Shown here: positions 27,643-37,027 of the stretch, piece after piece
Numbering within the stretch: the first letter of the stretch is position 1
Layout of the letters: every line of letters starts with the position of its first letter
Assembly: GCF_001975725.1 (NCBI RefSeq)
Contig: NZ_CP019434.1
Location: forward strand, 3,002,792-3,066,791
DNA: 64,000 bases
Origin: Acidihalobacter ferrooxydans
Lineage (GTDB): Bacteria > Pseudomonadota > Gammaproteobacteria > DSM-5130 > Acidihalobacteraceae
Direction of reading: 5' to 3'
Notes under the pieces: model-generated
Seen by the model: only the letters and a program-made list of their open reading frames with translations
What the model was told of the DNA's origin: nothing
Database searches by the model: none
Program-made: the position numbers and the translations under genes

Positions 27643-27678
27643 AAAAAAAAGCGGGCCCGGTTGCCCGGGCCCGCTTTG
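27643..27678 (-). terminator. Rho-independent terminator of the porin gene
   Basis: On the minus strand a GC-perfect stem, GCGGGCCCGG-GCAA-CCGGGCCCGC, is followed by a run of eight T. It starts about 22 bases after the porin stop. Confidence 0.93.
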
Positions 27679-27699
27679 TCACGCTACGACTTCGCTGGA

Positions 27700-28884
27700 T
27701 CAGAAGTAGTAGTTAGTACCGATCGCGACAGTTGTGTTGCCCTTAAAGTCACCGCTATTCTTATAACCGAAGCTATTCATGTACTGATTACCATGAGCGA
27801 CCTCGAAGGTCACCTGCAGCGGCTTGGCGATGCTGTAGAACACGCCCGCAGTCACCTGATCGGCAGTGCGCTTGTTGTTCTGGTTGTAGTACTGCATCCC
27901 ACTGTACTGCAGGTAGGCATACAGCGGACCCATGCTCATCGAGCCCTGCACTACAGCCGTCTTGATCGACTTATTCCTGTTGGTTCCATAGACATACGCA
28001 CTCGGGCTAATCGAACTGCGCGGCTTCTCTTGCTGGTAGTTGGCATTAAGGGCGAACATGCCGAAGTTGTAGCCACCGGCGATACCCCAAACATTCTTCC
28101 AGGAAGCCCCGCCTTTTGTATTGAATGTGACATTGTCTTTCGGCACGCCCATGTACGCGGCTGAAACCCACCAGACACCATTAGCGGAGTATTTACCTCC
28201 GATCTGATAAGCACCCTGCTGCTTGCCTGCATTACCCGTTTGGTTTGTGCATGCAGTGTTGCTATTAACTGTACTATTGACGGTAGAACCAGTAGCGCAC
28301 GTGCCGTTATAGGTACCGATGCCGTTATAGGTACCGATGTCCGCGTAAGCCACGCCGCCAGTGAAACCACTGAAGTTCGGTGACACGTAAGCCACTGCAT
28401 TCACGCGCGAGTTGTAACCACCGTTAAAGCCAATCGCATTCAAGGGGCCATTAACCACGTTAGCAACATCGGTCGGCTGATCGATCAGGCTGTAGAACAA
28501 GCCGTGCTGACGACCGGCGACCACGGTACCGAAATCGCCCTTGACGCCGAAGTAACCCAGGCGGGTTTTGACCTGACCATAGCTTTCACTGTACGGGCTG
28601 CTGCCCTTGGTACTGGCAGAATCCTGGTTAAGTGCGTTGACGCCCAGTTCCAGGTTGTAGAACCCGGTCAGGCCGTTACCGAGGTCGTTGCTGCCCTTCA
28701 GGCCGATCCGTGAGCCATTATCAAGAAACGATGTGCTGGATTTGCCACCATTCACCGCCGTGCTCGACTGCGTCATGGCCAGCTCAATCGCGCCATACAG
28801 GGTGCTGCTGGCAGCATACGACACCGCCGGAGCGGCGACCACGGCGGCCACGGCCACAGCGATCAGAGTTTTCTTTGCATTCAT
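27700..28884 (-). CDS. Outer-membrane porin (Gram-negative general porin family)
   Basis: A 394-residue trimeric-porin-type protein. Signal peptide MNAKKTLIAVAVAAVVAAPA ending SYA; first strand SSTLYGAIELAMT; DNGSRIGLKGSNDLGNGLTG, typical of betaproteobacteria-like porins; and a C-terminal Phe (GTNYYF) needed for BAM insertion. Substrate unknown. A 19-base tandem duplication (about 28303-28340) encodes two IGTYNG units in a loop next to a cysteine-containing insertion (TCATGS...TACTNQTG). AAGGAG lies eight bases before ATG 28884; promoter and terminator are both visible, so it is monocistronic. Base composition is less GC-rich than neighbours. Confidence 0.9.
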   Translation of the reverse strand: MNAKKTLIAVAVAAVVAAPAVSYAASSTLYGAIELAMTQSSTAVNGGKSSTSFLDNGSRIGLKGSNDLGNGLTGFYNLELGVNALNQDSASTKGSSPYSESYGQVKTRLGYFGVKGDFGTVVAGRQHGLFYSLIDQPTDVANVVNGPLNAIGFNGGYNSRVNAVAYVSPNFSGFTGGVAYADIGTYNGIGTYNGTCATGSTVNSTVNSNTACTNQTGNAGKQQGAYQIGGKYSANGVWWVSAAYMGVPKDNVTFNTKGGASWKNVWGIAGGYNFGMFALNANYQQEKPRSSISPSAYVYGTNRNKSIKTAVVQGSMSMGPLYAYLQYSGMQYYNQNNKRTADQVTAGVFYSIAKPLQVTFEVAHGNQYMNSFGYKNSGDFKGNTTVAIGTNYYF

Positions 28885-28950
28885 TGGTGATACTCCTTAA
28901 CAAGAAATACAGGTTTCAACGTTGAAGCCCTTTATTCAAGGACGGCGCAT

Positions 28951-28979
28951 TGTATAACGTTCAGGGAACGCTGATACAA
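28951..28979 (-). promoter_or_regulatory. Sigma-70-like promoter of the porin gene
   Basis: On the minus strand TTGTAT (28974-28979) and TATACA (28951-28956) are separated by exactly 17 bases, about 67 bases upstream of the porin ATG. Matches to consensus are 4/6 and 5/6. Spacing and position make it credible; not tested. Confidence 0.6.
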
Positions 28980-29138
28980 GGCGAAATCCTGACAAAACCC
29001 GAAAAAACTTTACATGTGTCGCTTTTTTGCAACACTTCGGTTGTCGGGCCGACGGCTGGGGCCAGCCGCCCAGCCTGAAAGCGACTTCCGAGACCGGGTT
29101 TCGCGGTACACGGCCCACGCTACGGGCTATCCCGGTCA

Positions 29139-30311
29139 TTATAGATGTTGGCGCAGACGATTCCACAGCGTGCCGAAAAAGCCGGCCGGCGCGGCAGCCA
29201 CGGCGGCGCGCAGCGGAGCCTCTGCCACCGGCTTGCCGGCCAGCGTGACCGTGGCCATGCCCAGCACCTGCCCCTTGTGGATGCCCCCGGCGAGGGCTGT
29301 GGCGCCGGGGTCAATCGACACATGCAACTGCGGCCGCTCGCCGCGCGGGGCGGTGACGGTGAGCGCGGTGCCGAGTTCGACGGGCACCTTGTCGGGTTGC
29401 AGGCCGACATTGCGATACACGCCGAGGGTCTGGCCCGGTTTCGCGACGGTGTGGTTGCGCGTGAAGCGGTAGCCGTAATCGAGCAGCGACAGGCTGTCGC
29501 TGACGCCGGTGGCCCAGTTCGGCGTGCCCATGACCACGGCGATCAGGCGGCGTCCGCCGCGCACCGCGGTCACATCCATGCAGTAGCCCGCGGCCCGGGT
29601 GTGCCCGGTCTTGAGCCCGTCGACGCTGGGGTGATGGAACAGGGCCGGGTTCCAGCTGCGCTGGGTGATGCCGGCATAGCGGTAGCTCTTGATCCGGGAA
29701 ATGTCGATCACCTGCGGATAGCGCTGGATCAGCGCCCGCGACAGCCGGGCGATGTCCAGCGCGGAGGTGTGCAGGTCCGGCCGCGGCAGCCCATCGACAT
29801 CCGAGTAATGCGTGCCGGTCAGTTTGAGCGCGGCCGCGGTCGTGTTCATTTGCGCGACGAAGGCCGCGCGGCTGCCGGCGATGGCCTGCGCCAGCGCCAC
29901 CGCGGCATCGTTGCCCGAATCGATGATCAAGCCGTGCATCAACTGATCGACGGTCACCGGCAGGGCCGGCTGGATGAACATGCTCGACCCGCCGGTGTGC
30001 CAGGCGACCTTGCTCACGGGCACGGTTTCGGACCAGCGCAGTTTGCCGTCCGCCAGCGCACCATAGGCGAGATACGCCGTCATCAGCTTGGTCAGACTGG
30101 CTGGCGGCAATTGCAGGTTCGGCGCCTTCTGCGCCAGCACCTGCCCGGTCTGGAAGTCCATCAGCACGTAGCTCCTGGCATCGTGCAGCACCGGCGGCGC
30201 AATGACGGGAGGCGGCAGGGCGGCGGGCGCGGCCACCGCCTGGGTTGCGCCCAGCAACAGGGCCATGCCCAACGCAGCGCGCAGGCGGCCAATCCTGAAA
30301 CAAAACGACAC
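29139..30311 (-). CDS. dacA: D-alanyl-D-alanine carboxypeptidase, PBP5/6 type (third paralogue)
   Basis: A 390-residue secreted DD-carboxypeptidase with intact motifs PPASLTKLM (SxxK), IDSGNDAAV (SGN) and DGLKTGHTR (KTG). It keeps the PBP5 C-terminal domain and a C-terminal amphipathic stretch (FFGTLWNRLRQHL). It starts with GTG 30311, with AAGGAGA ten bases upstream. It is unlinked to the rlpA-dacA cluster and more diverged from it than those two copies are from each other. Redundant or specialised (dacC/dacD-like) carboxypeptidase is likely. Confidence 0.95.
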   Translation of the reverse strand: MSFCFRIGRLRAALGMALLLGATQAVAAPAALPPPVIAPPVLHDARSYVLMDFQTGQVLAQKAPNLQLPPASLTKLMTAYLAYGALADGKLRWSETVPVSKVAWHTGGSSMFIQPALPVTVDQLMHGLIIDSGNDAAVALAQAIAGSRAAFVAQMNTTAAALKLTGTHYSDVDGLPRPDLHTSALDIARLSRALIQRYPQVIDISRIKSYRYAGITQRSWNPALFHHPSVDGLKTGHTRAAGYCMDVTAVRGGRRLIAVVMGTPNWATGVSDSLSLLDYGYRFTRNHTVAKPGQTLGVYRNVGLQPDKVPVELGTALTVTAPRGERPQLHVSIDPGATALAGGIHKGQVLGMATVTLAGKPVAEAPLRAAVAAAPAGFFGTLWNRLRQHL

Positions 30312-30517
30312 GGCTTGCAGTTCTCCTTACAGGTAGTGATCGATAGGGCGGACTGCCGTGCGCCGCTACGGCGCATCCGGCAGCCCGGCGAATTAGACAC
30401 GCTCTGCGCGAGAGGTTCCGCATCCGGTCCACTGCGCCTCGTGACGCACGCCCTGCGAACCTGCTATGTTGCGACCCTTTACAAACCCCGCAACCCCTTC
30501 TGGAAGATCGCCCGACC

Positions 30518-32542
30518 ATGTCCCGCCGCATCCTCGTCACCAACGCGCTCCCTTATGCCAACGGCCCGCTGCATCTGGGCCACCTGCTCGGCTACGTGCA
30601 GGCCGACACCTGGGTGCGCTTCCAGCGCATGCGCGGCCACGAGGTGTATTACGTGTGCGCCGACGACACCCACGGCACGCCGGTCATGCTCCGCGCGCAG
30701 CGCGAGGGCATCGCGCCGGAGGCGCTGATTGCCCGCATGGGCGCCGAGCACGCGCGCGACTTCGCCGACTTCGCCATCGGCTTCGACAATTATCACTCGA
30801 CACACTCGGAAGAAAACCGCCACTATGCCGAGCTGATCTACACCCGGCTGCGCGACGCCGGGCATATCACGCGGCGCGATGTCCAGCAGGCCTACGACCC
30901 CGAAGCCGGCATGTTCCTGCCCGACCGCTTCATCAAGGGCACCTGTCCGCGCTGCGGCGCCGCCGACCAATACGGCGACTCCTGCGAAGTCTGCGGCGCC
31001 ACCTACGCGCCCACCGACCTGATCGACGCCCGCTCGGCGGTGACCGGCGCGGTGCCCGTGCAGCGCAGCTCCGAGCACTATTTTTTCAGGCTTGGCGACT
31101 TCGAGCGCTTCCTGCGCGACTGGCTCCGGCAGGGCGACCATGTGCAGCCCGAGATCGCCAACAAGCTGCGCGAGTGGTTCGACGCCGGTCTGCGCGACTG
31201 GGACATCTCGCGCGACGCGCCCTACTTCGGCTTCGAAATCCCGGACGCGCCCGGCAAGTATTTCTATGTGTGGCTGGACGCGCCGATCGGCTACATGGCC
31301 AGCTTCCAGAACCTCTGCAATCGCACCGGCCTGGACTTCGCCGACTGGTGGGACAAGGAGTCCGACGCCGAGCTGTATCATTTCATCGGCAAGGACATCG
31401 CCTACTTCCATACGCTATTCTGGCCCGCCGAGCTGCATGGCGCGGGCTTGCGCACCCCCACCGCGATCTGGTGCAACGGCTTCATCACCGTCAACGGCCA
31501 GAAAATGTCCAAATCGCGCGGCACCTTCGTGCAGGCACGCACCTACCTCCAGCACCTCGCGCCCGAATACCTGCGCTATTACTTCGCCGCCAAGCTCGGC
31601 GCCGGCGTGGACGACCTCGACCTCAACCTTGAAGACTTCGCCAACCGCGTCAACGCGGATCTGGTCGGCAAGGTCGTGAACATCGCCAGCCGCACCGCCT
31701 CGTTCATCAACAAGCGCTTCGACGGCAAGCTCGCCGACGCGCTGCCCAAACCCGACCTGTACGCCGCCTTCGCCGCCTCGCGCGAGGAAATCGCCGCGCT
31801 TTATGAGCGCCGCGAATACGGCCAGGCCATGCGCCTGATCATGGGGCTGGCCGACCGCGCCAATCAGTACATCGATGAGAACAAGCCCTGGGTGCTGATC
31901 AAAACCCCCGAGCGCATGGCCGAAGTGCAGGGCGTGTGCACGCAGGGGCTCAACCTGTTCCGCGTCATCGTCAGCTATCTCAAGCCCGTGCTGCCCCTGC
32001 TCGCCGCCAAGGCCGAAGCCTTCTTCGCCGCCGGCGAACTGGCCTGGGACGACATTGCCGAACCGCTGCTCGCGCGGCGCATCGAAACCTTCCAACCGCT
32101 GATGACCCGCATCGACCCCGCCGCCATCGAGGCCATGATCGAAGCCTCCAGGGAAGACCTTCAGGCCGCCGCCGCGCCCGCGCCCACCGGCCCGCTGGCC
32201 GACGATCCGATCCGCGACGAAATCGCCTACGACGACTTCGCCAGGGTCGATCTGCGCGTCGTGCGCATCGCCCGCGCCGAACACGTCGAGGGTGCGGACA
32301 AACTGCTGCGCCTCACCCTCGATCTCGGCGGCGAGACACGCAACGTGTTCGCCGGCATCAAGTCCGCCTACGCGCCGGAAGACCTCGAAGGCAAACTCAC
32401 CGTCATGGTCGCCAACCTTGCGCCGCGCAAAATGCGCTTCGGCGTTTCCGAAGGCATGGTGCTGGCCGCCGGACCGGGCGGGAAAGACCTGTTCATCCTC
32501 AATCCCGACGACGGCGCCGCGCCGGGCATGCGCGTAAAATAA
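30518..32542 (+). CDS. metG: Methionyl-tRNA synthetase
   Basis: A 674-residue class I synthetase. HIGH motif as [14 protein letters not shown] near residue 15, zinc knuckle [24 protein letters not shown] motif [10 protein letters not shown], and a C-terminal tRNA-binding (Trbp111/OB) domain from about residue 570 ([20 protein letters not shown]). It charges initiator and elongator tRNA-Met. ATG 30518 lies 206 bases from the divergent dacA. Followed by two tandem family C repeats. Confidence 0.97.
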   Translation: MSRRILVTNALPYANGPLHLGHLLGYVQADTWVRFQRMRGHEVYYVCADDTHGTPVMLRAQREGIAPEALIARMGAEHARDFADFAIGFDNYHSTHSEENRHYAELIYTRLRDAGHITRRDVQQAYDPEAGMFLPDRFIKGTCPRCGAADQYGDSCEVCGATYAPTDLIDARSAVTGAVPVQRSSEHYFFRLGDFERFLRDWLRQGDHVQPEIANKLREWFDAGLRDWDISRDAPYFGFEIPDAPGKYFYVWLDAPIGYMASFQNLCNRTGLDFADWWDKESDAELYHFIGKDIAYFHTLFWPAELHGAGLRTPTAIWCNGFITVNGQKMSKSRGTFVQARTYLQHLAPEYLRYYFAAKLGAGVDDLDLNLEDFANRVNADLVGKVVNIASRTASFINKRFDGKLADALPKPDLYAAFAASREEIAALYERREYGQAMRLIMGLADRANQYIDENKPWVLIKTPERMAEVQGVCTQGLNLFRVIVSYLKPVLPLLAAKAEAFFAAGELAWDDIAEPLLARRIETFQPLMTRIDPAAIEAMIEASREDLQAAAAPAPTGPLADDPIRDEIAYDDFARVDLRVVRIARAEHVEGADKLLRLTLDLGGETRNVFAGIKSAYAPEDLEGKLTVMVANLAPRKMRFGVSEGMVLAAGPGGKDLFILNPDDGAAPGMRVK

Positions 32543-32628
32543 GCCGCCGGCGCCGACAACCACCCCGCGCCGCACGATGCGGCGTTATGGTTGGAACCGG
32601 TGATCAGGATGCATGACTGCGCGGTTTC

Positions 32629-32719
32629 GTAGGGTGGATAAGCGATAGCGCATCCACCACAGCGGTGGGCGCAGCGCTGTAGCCGAGGTCGGTGGATGCG
32701 CTGCGCTTATCCACCCTAC
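32629..32719. repeat. Family C paired repeat, unit 4
   Basis: Two consensus arms in inverted orientation, GTAGGGTGGATAAGCGATAG and GCGCTTATCCACCCTAC, flank a short spacer containing TGGGCGCAGCGCTGTAGCC. It lies 86 bases after the metG stop. Confidence 0.9.
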
Positions 32720-32764
32720 ACAGCACTGAGATCCGGTGGTTGAGATGCATGCCCTGCGGTTTCT

Positions 32765-32858
32765 TAGGGTGGATAAGCGATAGCGCATCCACCACAGCGG
32801 TGGGCGCAGCGCTGTAGCCAGAGATGGTGGATGCGCTGCGCTTATCCACCCACCCTAC
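32765..32858. repeat. Family C paired repeat, unit 5
   Basis: Near-identical to unit 4, including the spacer, and in the same orientation 45 bases further on. The linker between them also resembles the sequence before unit 4 (GATGCAT...CTGCGGTTTC), so a whole segment was duplicated in tandem. Together units 4 and 5 fill the metG/GTPase gap (32543-32900); no gene is seen there. Confidence 0.9.
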
Positions 32859-32900
32859 GCGGCTACGCGATGCATTCAATACCCGATGAATGATGCCGGC

Positions 32901-34298
32901 TCACGGCGCTTTGGCTGACGCCGGGCTGCGGCGCAAGCGTGCCAGCAGCTCCGCGCGGGCCTCCTTGAGCAATGAATCGCGATCCAGCGAGTCCAGAATT
33001 TCACGCACGCCGCGCTTCGCCCCGCCCTCGCCCCAGGACTTGCCCGCAGCCAGATAGCGCTCGGCCGCGCGGCCAACCACATAGGTCGCATACCAGGCCA
33101 CCGCGCCCTGCGCGGTGCCGGTGGCGAGGCTCGACAGCCCGCCGCTGCCGAGCTTGAGCAGCGCTGCGGCCAGATTGATTGTCCAGGCCGAGCCGAGCAG
33201 CGCCACCAGTTGCCCGGCGATCACCGCAACCAGGCGGCCGGCCTCGGCGCGCGACATGGGCAGGCCGTAGACCTTGCCCAGATGAATCACCATGCTCACG
33301 TCCAGCGCCACGGCAGCCACCAGATCGGCGCCGGGCAGCGGATTGAAGCCCACCGCCACGCCCTTGGCCAGACTGTACATGCGGATCACCCGCTCGCCGA
33401 GTTCGCGCTTGACCTCCAGCACCCGCGCCGCGACCCGCTCGCTCAACTGCCCGGCGAACAGGCTGGCGTTGAGCGCGGCCAGCGTTTTGCCTTCGGCTTC
33501 GAGCACCGCCCACAGACGGTCTTCGAGCGCGCCGATGTCCGCTGCCGGTCGCTCGACCGACTCGCTCTCGCGGCCCTGGGCATCGACCCGCACGCGCACG
33601 CGCTCGGCCGGACGCGCGCTGGTCAGCACCAGCCGCCCCTCGGGCAGCACCCCGGCCACCCGTCGGGCGAGCACCGCGCGCAGGCGCTCGCGCTCCTCGG
33701 CGGTGTAGCGGTCGGCCTTGTTCAGCACCAGCAGCACCGCCGCATGCGCGTCGGCCACCTGTTTGAGCGCCTCGAACTCGACCTCGGTCAAATCGCCGTC
33801 GACGACGAACAACACCACATCCGACTCGGCGACCACCTCGCGCGCCAGTTGCGCGCGTGCCGCGCCGTCGACCTCGTTGATCCCCGGCGTGTCGATCAGA
33901 TAGACGCCGCCGGCATCGAAGGCGTCCCACTGCGCGTGGGCGCTGCTGCGCGTCTCGCCATGCAGCGGGCTGACGGAAAACCGCTCAACACCGAGCAGCG
34001 CGTTGAGCAGCGCGGACTTGCCGACGCTGACGCGGCCGTACACGGCCACATGCACACTGCCCTCGTCGAGCTTGTCGAGCAGGCGGCGCACCCGCGCGTA
34101 GTCCTCCGCCAGCCCGGCCCGCACCGCTTCGGGCACGCGCGGGTCTTCAAGCAGCTCGCGCAGGCTCTCCCGCGCCAACGCCAGGTGGCGGGCACCGGCA
34201 TCGCCCGGCGTGGGCGCAGGCGGTTCAGGCGCCGCGTCGGCCGCGCGTTTCGACCAGCCACGCGGCCAGCGCGCGCGCACGCGTTTCCAGATTTTCAC
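32901..34298 (-). CDS. GTPase with C-terminal DUF697 (Era-like/YcjF-like)
   Basis: About 465 residues. G1 P-loop GRVSVGKSALLNALLG, G3 DTPGINE, G4 LNKADRY, then a helical C-terminal DUF697 region (GFNPLPGADLVAAVALDVSM, TWTIN-like segment, GGLSSLATG) with two or more membrane-compatible stretches. Such proteins are small-GTPase/membrane fusions of unknown role, sometimes linked to envelope stress. GTG 34298 sits six bases after a strong AAGGAGG that lies inside the upstream gene, giving a 74-base overlap. Starts at 34331 or 34280 are alternatives. It is the second of a tandem pair. Confidence 0.78.
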   Translation of the reverse strand: MKIWKRVRARWPRGWSKRAADAAPEPPAPTPGDAGARHLALARESLRELLEDPRVPEAVRAGLAEDYARVRRLLDKLDEGSVHVAVYGRVSVGKSALLNALLGVERFSVSPLHGETRSSAHAQWDAFDAGGVYLIDTPGINEVDGAARAQLAREVVAESDVVLFVVDGDLTEVEFEALKQVADAHAAVLLVLNKADRYTAEERERLRAVLARRVAGVLPEGRLVLTSARPAERVRVRVDAQGRESESVERPAADIGALEDRLWAVLEAEGKTLAALNASLFAGQLSERVAARVLEVKRELGERVIRMYSLAKGVAVGFNPLPGADLVAAVALDVSMVIHLGKVYGLPMSRAEAGRLVAVIAGQLVALLGSAWTINLAAALLKLGSGGLSSLATGTAQGAVAWYATYVVGRAAERYLAAGKSWGEGGAKRGVREILDSLDRDSLLKEARAELLARLRRSPASAKAP

Positions 34299-35709
34299 CC
34301 AGCACCTCCTTGAACGACTGCTCCACCGCACCCTGGGTCAGCGTGCCGCGCTGCTCCAGGGTGCGCGCCACGGCGCGCCCCAGCGCATCGAAAATCAGGC
34401 CGTAGGCCACGGCCTGCACCGCACCGCCGACCACCGTGCCCAATCCCGGAAACGCCTTGAGACCATTGCCGACCACGCTCAGCACCAGCGGCGTGACCCG
34501 CCCCAGCCGCGTCTGCAGGAGTTTGAGCAGTTGCTCCACGTCGATTTCCTGTACCGGCACACCGTACAACTCGCACAACCCGCGTACCAGGGCCGTGCCG
34601 AGATAGCCCTGCACGAGCACGTCCGCCCCCGGCGCGACGGTGGCCAGCGCGGCCAGCGCGGCCTTGCGCGAAGTCTGCCGAACCAGCGTCTCGGCCTGCT
34701 CGCGCCGCCAGCCCAATTCGGCCTGTTCGAGCTTGTGCGCGGCCAGCGCGAAGATCGCCCCGTCGCGCAGACGTTCGAGCAGCGCGGCATCGCCCTCCAC
34801 CGCACGCGTCAGTGCCTTGCGCAATCCATCGACCTGCGGCGCCAGCGCGCGCGTCTCGTGTATCTCGGTGCCGTCCGGCAATTCGCGGATCACCTCGCGC
34901 TGGCCACCCGCGCTCACCGTGACCACCGGCGCCGGCAAGGCCGCCGCGCGCAGGCGTTCGCGCACCCGCCCGACGACCGCCTCCAGTTCCTGCGCGCGGT
35001 AGCGGTCCTGCTTGTTCAGCGCCAGGATCAGCGGCTTGTGCAGCGCGGCCAGCGCGCTCAGCGCCTGATGCTCGCTGTGCGTGAGATCGCCCTCGGCCAC
35101 ATACACGACGAGCTGCGCGCGCTGCGCCTCTTCGCGCGCCAGCGCATCCAGCTCGCCGCCGACCTCGCCGGTGCCGGGCACGTCGGTCAGCACCAGCTCG
35201 TCGCCCTGCGGCGCGCGCCAGCGGTAATGGCGCACGGCGCGCGTCACCCCGGCCTCGACGCCGACCTCGGCTTCGGCCCCCGGCACCAGCGCGCGGATCA
35301 GGCTGCTCTTGCCGACGCTGACCTCGCCGAACAGCGCGACGTACAGCGTGCCTGCCGCGCGGCGTCGGCCCAGCTCGGCCAGTTCCGCACGCGCGGTCTC
35401 CACATCGACACCCCGCCCGGCGGCCTGTTCCAGCCGGGCGCCGAGTTCGGCTTCGGTGAGCGGCGGCGTTTCGGGTGCGGTGGGCGCGGGCGGCGCGCGC
35501 AGCAACCGCACGATCAGCCACACACCACCACCGCTCAGCGCCAGAAAGACCCCCAGCCAGGTGTAGAACACCCAGGGCGGCGTCTGCGCGAGGCGCTGCC
35601 ACACGCGCAGCAGCAGATCGGTGAGCGCCAGCGAGAGCACCAGCAGAAGCAGCAGCGCGAGCACGGCCACGCCCGCAAGCGCCCACCGCACGGCGGGTTT
35701 CAGAGCCAT
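34225..35709 (-). CDS. Membrane-anchored GTPase with DUF697
   Basis: 494 residues. Two N-terminal membrane helices (about 8-30 and 46-66) are followed by an Era-like G domain (GEVSVGKSSLIRAL, G3 DVPGTGE, G4 LNKQDRY) and a helical DUF697 C-terminus (VAPGADVLVQGYLGTALV, FPGLGTVVGGAVQAVAYGL). It is homologous to the downstream gene in both domains but has the extra membrane anchor. The two genes overlap and were probably made by duplication. Cellular role is not known; membrane remodelling or stress sensing are only guesses. Confidence 0.83.
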   Translation of the reverse strand: MALKPAVRWALAGVAVLALLLLLVLSLALTDLLLRVWQRLAQTPPWVFYTWLGVFLALSGGGVWLIVRLLRAPPAPTAPETPPLTEAELGARLEQAAGRGVDVETARAELAELGRRRAAGTLYVALFGEVSVGKSSLIRALVPGAEAEVGVEAGVTRAVRHYRWRAPQGDELVLTDVPGTGEVGGELDALAREEAQRAQLVVYVAEGDLTHSEHQALSALAALHKPLILALNKQDRYRAQELEAVVGRVRERLRAAALPAPVVTVSAGGQREVIRELPDGTEIHETRALAPQVDGLRKALTRAVEGDAALLERLRDGAIFALAAHKLEQAELGWRREQAETLVRQTSRKAALAALATVAPGADVLVQGYLGTALVRGLCELYGVPVQEIDVEQLLKLLQTRLGRVTPLVLSVVGNGLKAFPGLGTVVGGAVQAVAYGLIFDALGRAVARTLEQRGTLTQGAVEQSFKEVLGENLETRARALAAWLVETRGRRGA

Positions 35710-35821
35710 CGCTGCCTTGACGCCCGCCGGTTGAGAGGAACATCGGTCATGGCGTTGATTCTATCCCGGATGCTCCATGAATTTGTGCTGGTAGCGCGTC
35801 GGGTCATATTTTCACGGGGAG

Positions 35822-35898
35822 AGGTTCACAAGAGACTTCCCGAAGAAGCGGCGTCGCGGCGATGACGACCGACCGAGAAAATATCTCTTGTGGAATCA
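35822..35898. repeat. Family B palindromic repeat, copy B2
   Basis: About 77 bp from AGGTTCACAAGAGACTTCC to AAATATCTCTTGTGGAATC, with a core GGCGATGACGACCGACCGAG shared with B3. Ends are imperfect inverted repeats. Confidence 0.78.
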
Positions 35899-35940
35899 AG
35901 AAACCCGCGAGACCGGTGGAGCTGTTGAAACATCCGGGCC

Positions 35941-36105
35941 AGGAGCCTGCCGGACTTGGAGGATCGTCGCGAGGCGAGTGGGGAATGGAGGCCAGTTTCA
36001 CGGTCTTTTGAGGACAATAGTGGTTCTATTCGACGAAAAAGAGCGTGGAAATGGGCCCATTATCCCATCGCCGCAGCCGATTCTTTCCAAGTCCGACAGG
36101 CTCCT
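35941..36105. repeat. Family A palindromic repeat, copy A3 (long form, 165 bp)
   Basis: The ends AGGAGCCTGCCGGACTTGGA and TCCAAGTCCGACAGGCTCCT are inverted repeats with one mismatch. The centre holds about 65 extra bases relative to A1, including TTTTGAGGACAATAG and CGACGAAAAAG. A similar centre is present in A5, so a long form of the family exists. Confidence 0.88.
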
Positions 36106-36187
36106 GGACATGCCCGCCGGCAAGCGCTGCAATTCGGGCACAGGCGACTGCTACACTCCCATAGATACCCTCACTACGGACACCCTG

Positions 36188-36967
36188 ATGAACGACCGGC
36201 AACTGCTGCGCTACAGCCGCCAGCTCATGCTTCCCCAACTCGATTACAGCGGGCAGGAACGCCTGCTCAGGTCGCGCACCCTGATCGTCGGCCTGGGCGG
36301 GCTGGGGTCGCCGGTCGCGCTGTATCTGGCCGCCGCCGGCGTCGGTACGCTCGTGCTGGCTGACTTCGATAGCGTCGATCTGTCCAACCTGCAACGCCAG
36401 ATTGCCCACACCACGGCCACCATCGGGCAATCCAAGGCAATCTCGGCCGCCGCCGCCGCGCAGTCGATCAACCCGGAGGTCGAGGTCGAGTGCATCGACG
36501 ATCTGCTCTCACCCGCGCAGTTCATGCCGCACGTCGCCGCCGCCGACGTCGTCATCGACTGTACCGACAATTTCGTCACCCGCTTCACGCTCAACGCGCT
36601 GTGCATGGAAGCCGGCACGCCGCTGGTCTCCGGCGCCGCCATCCGCTTCGAGGGCCAGGTCACGGTCTTCGACCCGCGCCGCGACGACAGCCCGTGTTAC
36701 CGCTGCCTGTACCCGGACGAACTGGACGACGAGGAAAACTGTAGCCGCAACGGCATCCTCGCGCCGGTCGTCGGCATGATCGGCACCACGCAGGCCACCG
36801 AGGCGATCAAGGTGCTCGCTGGCATCGGCGAACCGCTGGTCGGCCGCCTGCTGCTGCTCGACGCGCTGCACATGGAATGGCGCTCGATCCGCCTCGCGCG
36901 CGACCCGCAGTGTCCGGTCTGCGCGCACCGCATGACGGCGGCGCACTGCACCACCCGCAGCGCCTGA
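36188..36967 (+). CDS. moeB: HesA/MoeB/ThiF family adenylyltransferase
   Basis: A 259-residue E1-like enzyme that adenylates the C-terminus of a ubiquitin-like sulfur carrier (MoaD or ThiS). Seen: YSRQLMLPQLDYSGQERL, the nucleotide-binding LIVGLGGLGSPVALYLAAAG, DFDSVDLSNLQRQIAH, and the zinc cysteine pairs CYRCLYP and CPVC. ATG 36188 (MNDRQLLRYSRQ) is the family start. MoeB (molybdopterin) and ThiF (thiamine) cannot be separated here because no moa or thi genes are adjacent. Confidence 0.9.
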   Translation: MNDRQLLRYSRQLMLPQLDYSGQERLLRSRTLIVGLGGLGSPVALYLAAAGVGTLVLADFDSVDLSNLQRQIAHTTATIGQSKAISAAAAAQSINPEVEVECIDDLLSPAQFMPHVAAADVVIDCTDNFVTRFTLNALCMEAGTPLVSGAAIRFEGQVTVFDPRRDDSPCYRCLYPDELDDEENCSRNGILAPVVGMIGTTQATEAIKVLAGIGEPLVGRLLLLDALHMEWRSIRLARDPQCPVCAHRMTAAHCTTRSA

Positions 36968-37027
36968 GTCGAACCTGGCCGCCGGAACGCGGTCGAAACC
37001 CATGCACACTCACGACGAGGAGTACTC

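Larger units (their letters stand above)
35710..36187. other. Intergenic region filled with repeats
   Basis: 478 bases between the divergent GTPase and MoeB-like genes. It contains family B copy B2 and family A copy A3; no gene is seen. The upstream frame extension of the MoeB-like gene is translation of these repeats. The segment 35766-35820 resembles an inverted version of the sequence just before copy A3 (CCCGGATG arms), so B2 sits inside a larger imperfect palindrome. Confidence 0.6.

Noticed and set aside
31415-32575. A 386-codon minus-strand frame opposite metG
   Set aside because: Shadow of the metG third-codon GC bias; no domain.
27410-32858. Repeated GGTGGAT arms considered as a CRISPR array
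   Set aside because: Arms are inverted pairs with repeated, not unique, spacers and only two units per site; no cas genes are present.
35888-36187. 100-codon N-terminal extension of the MoeB-like gene
   Set aside because: The extension is the translation of repeat A3; MoeB proteins start at the MNDRQLLRYSRQ position.
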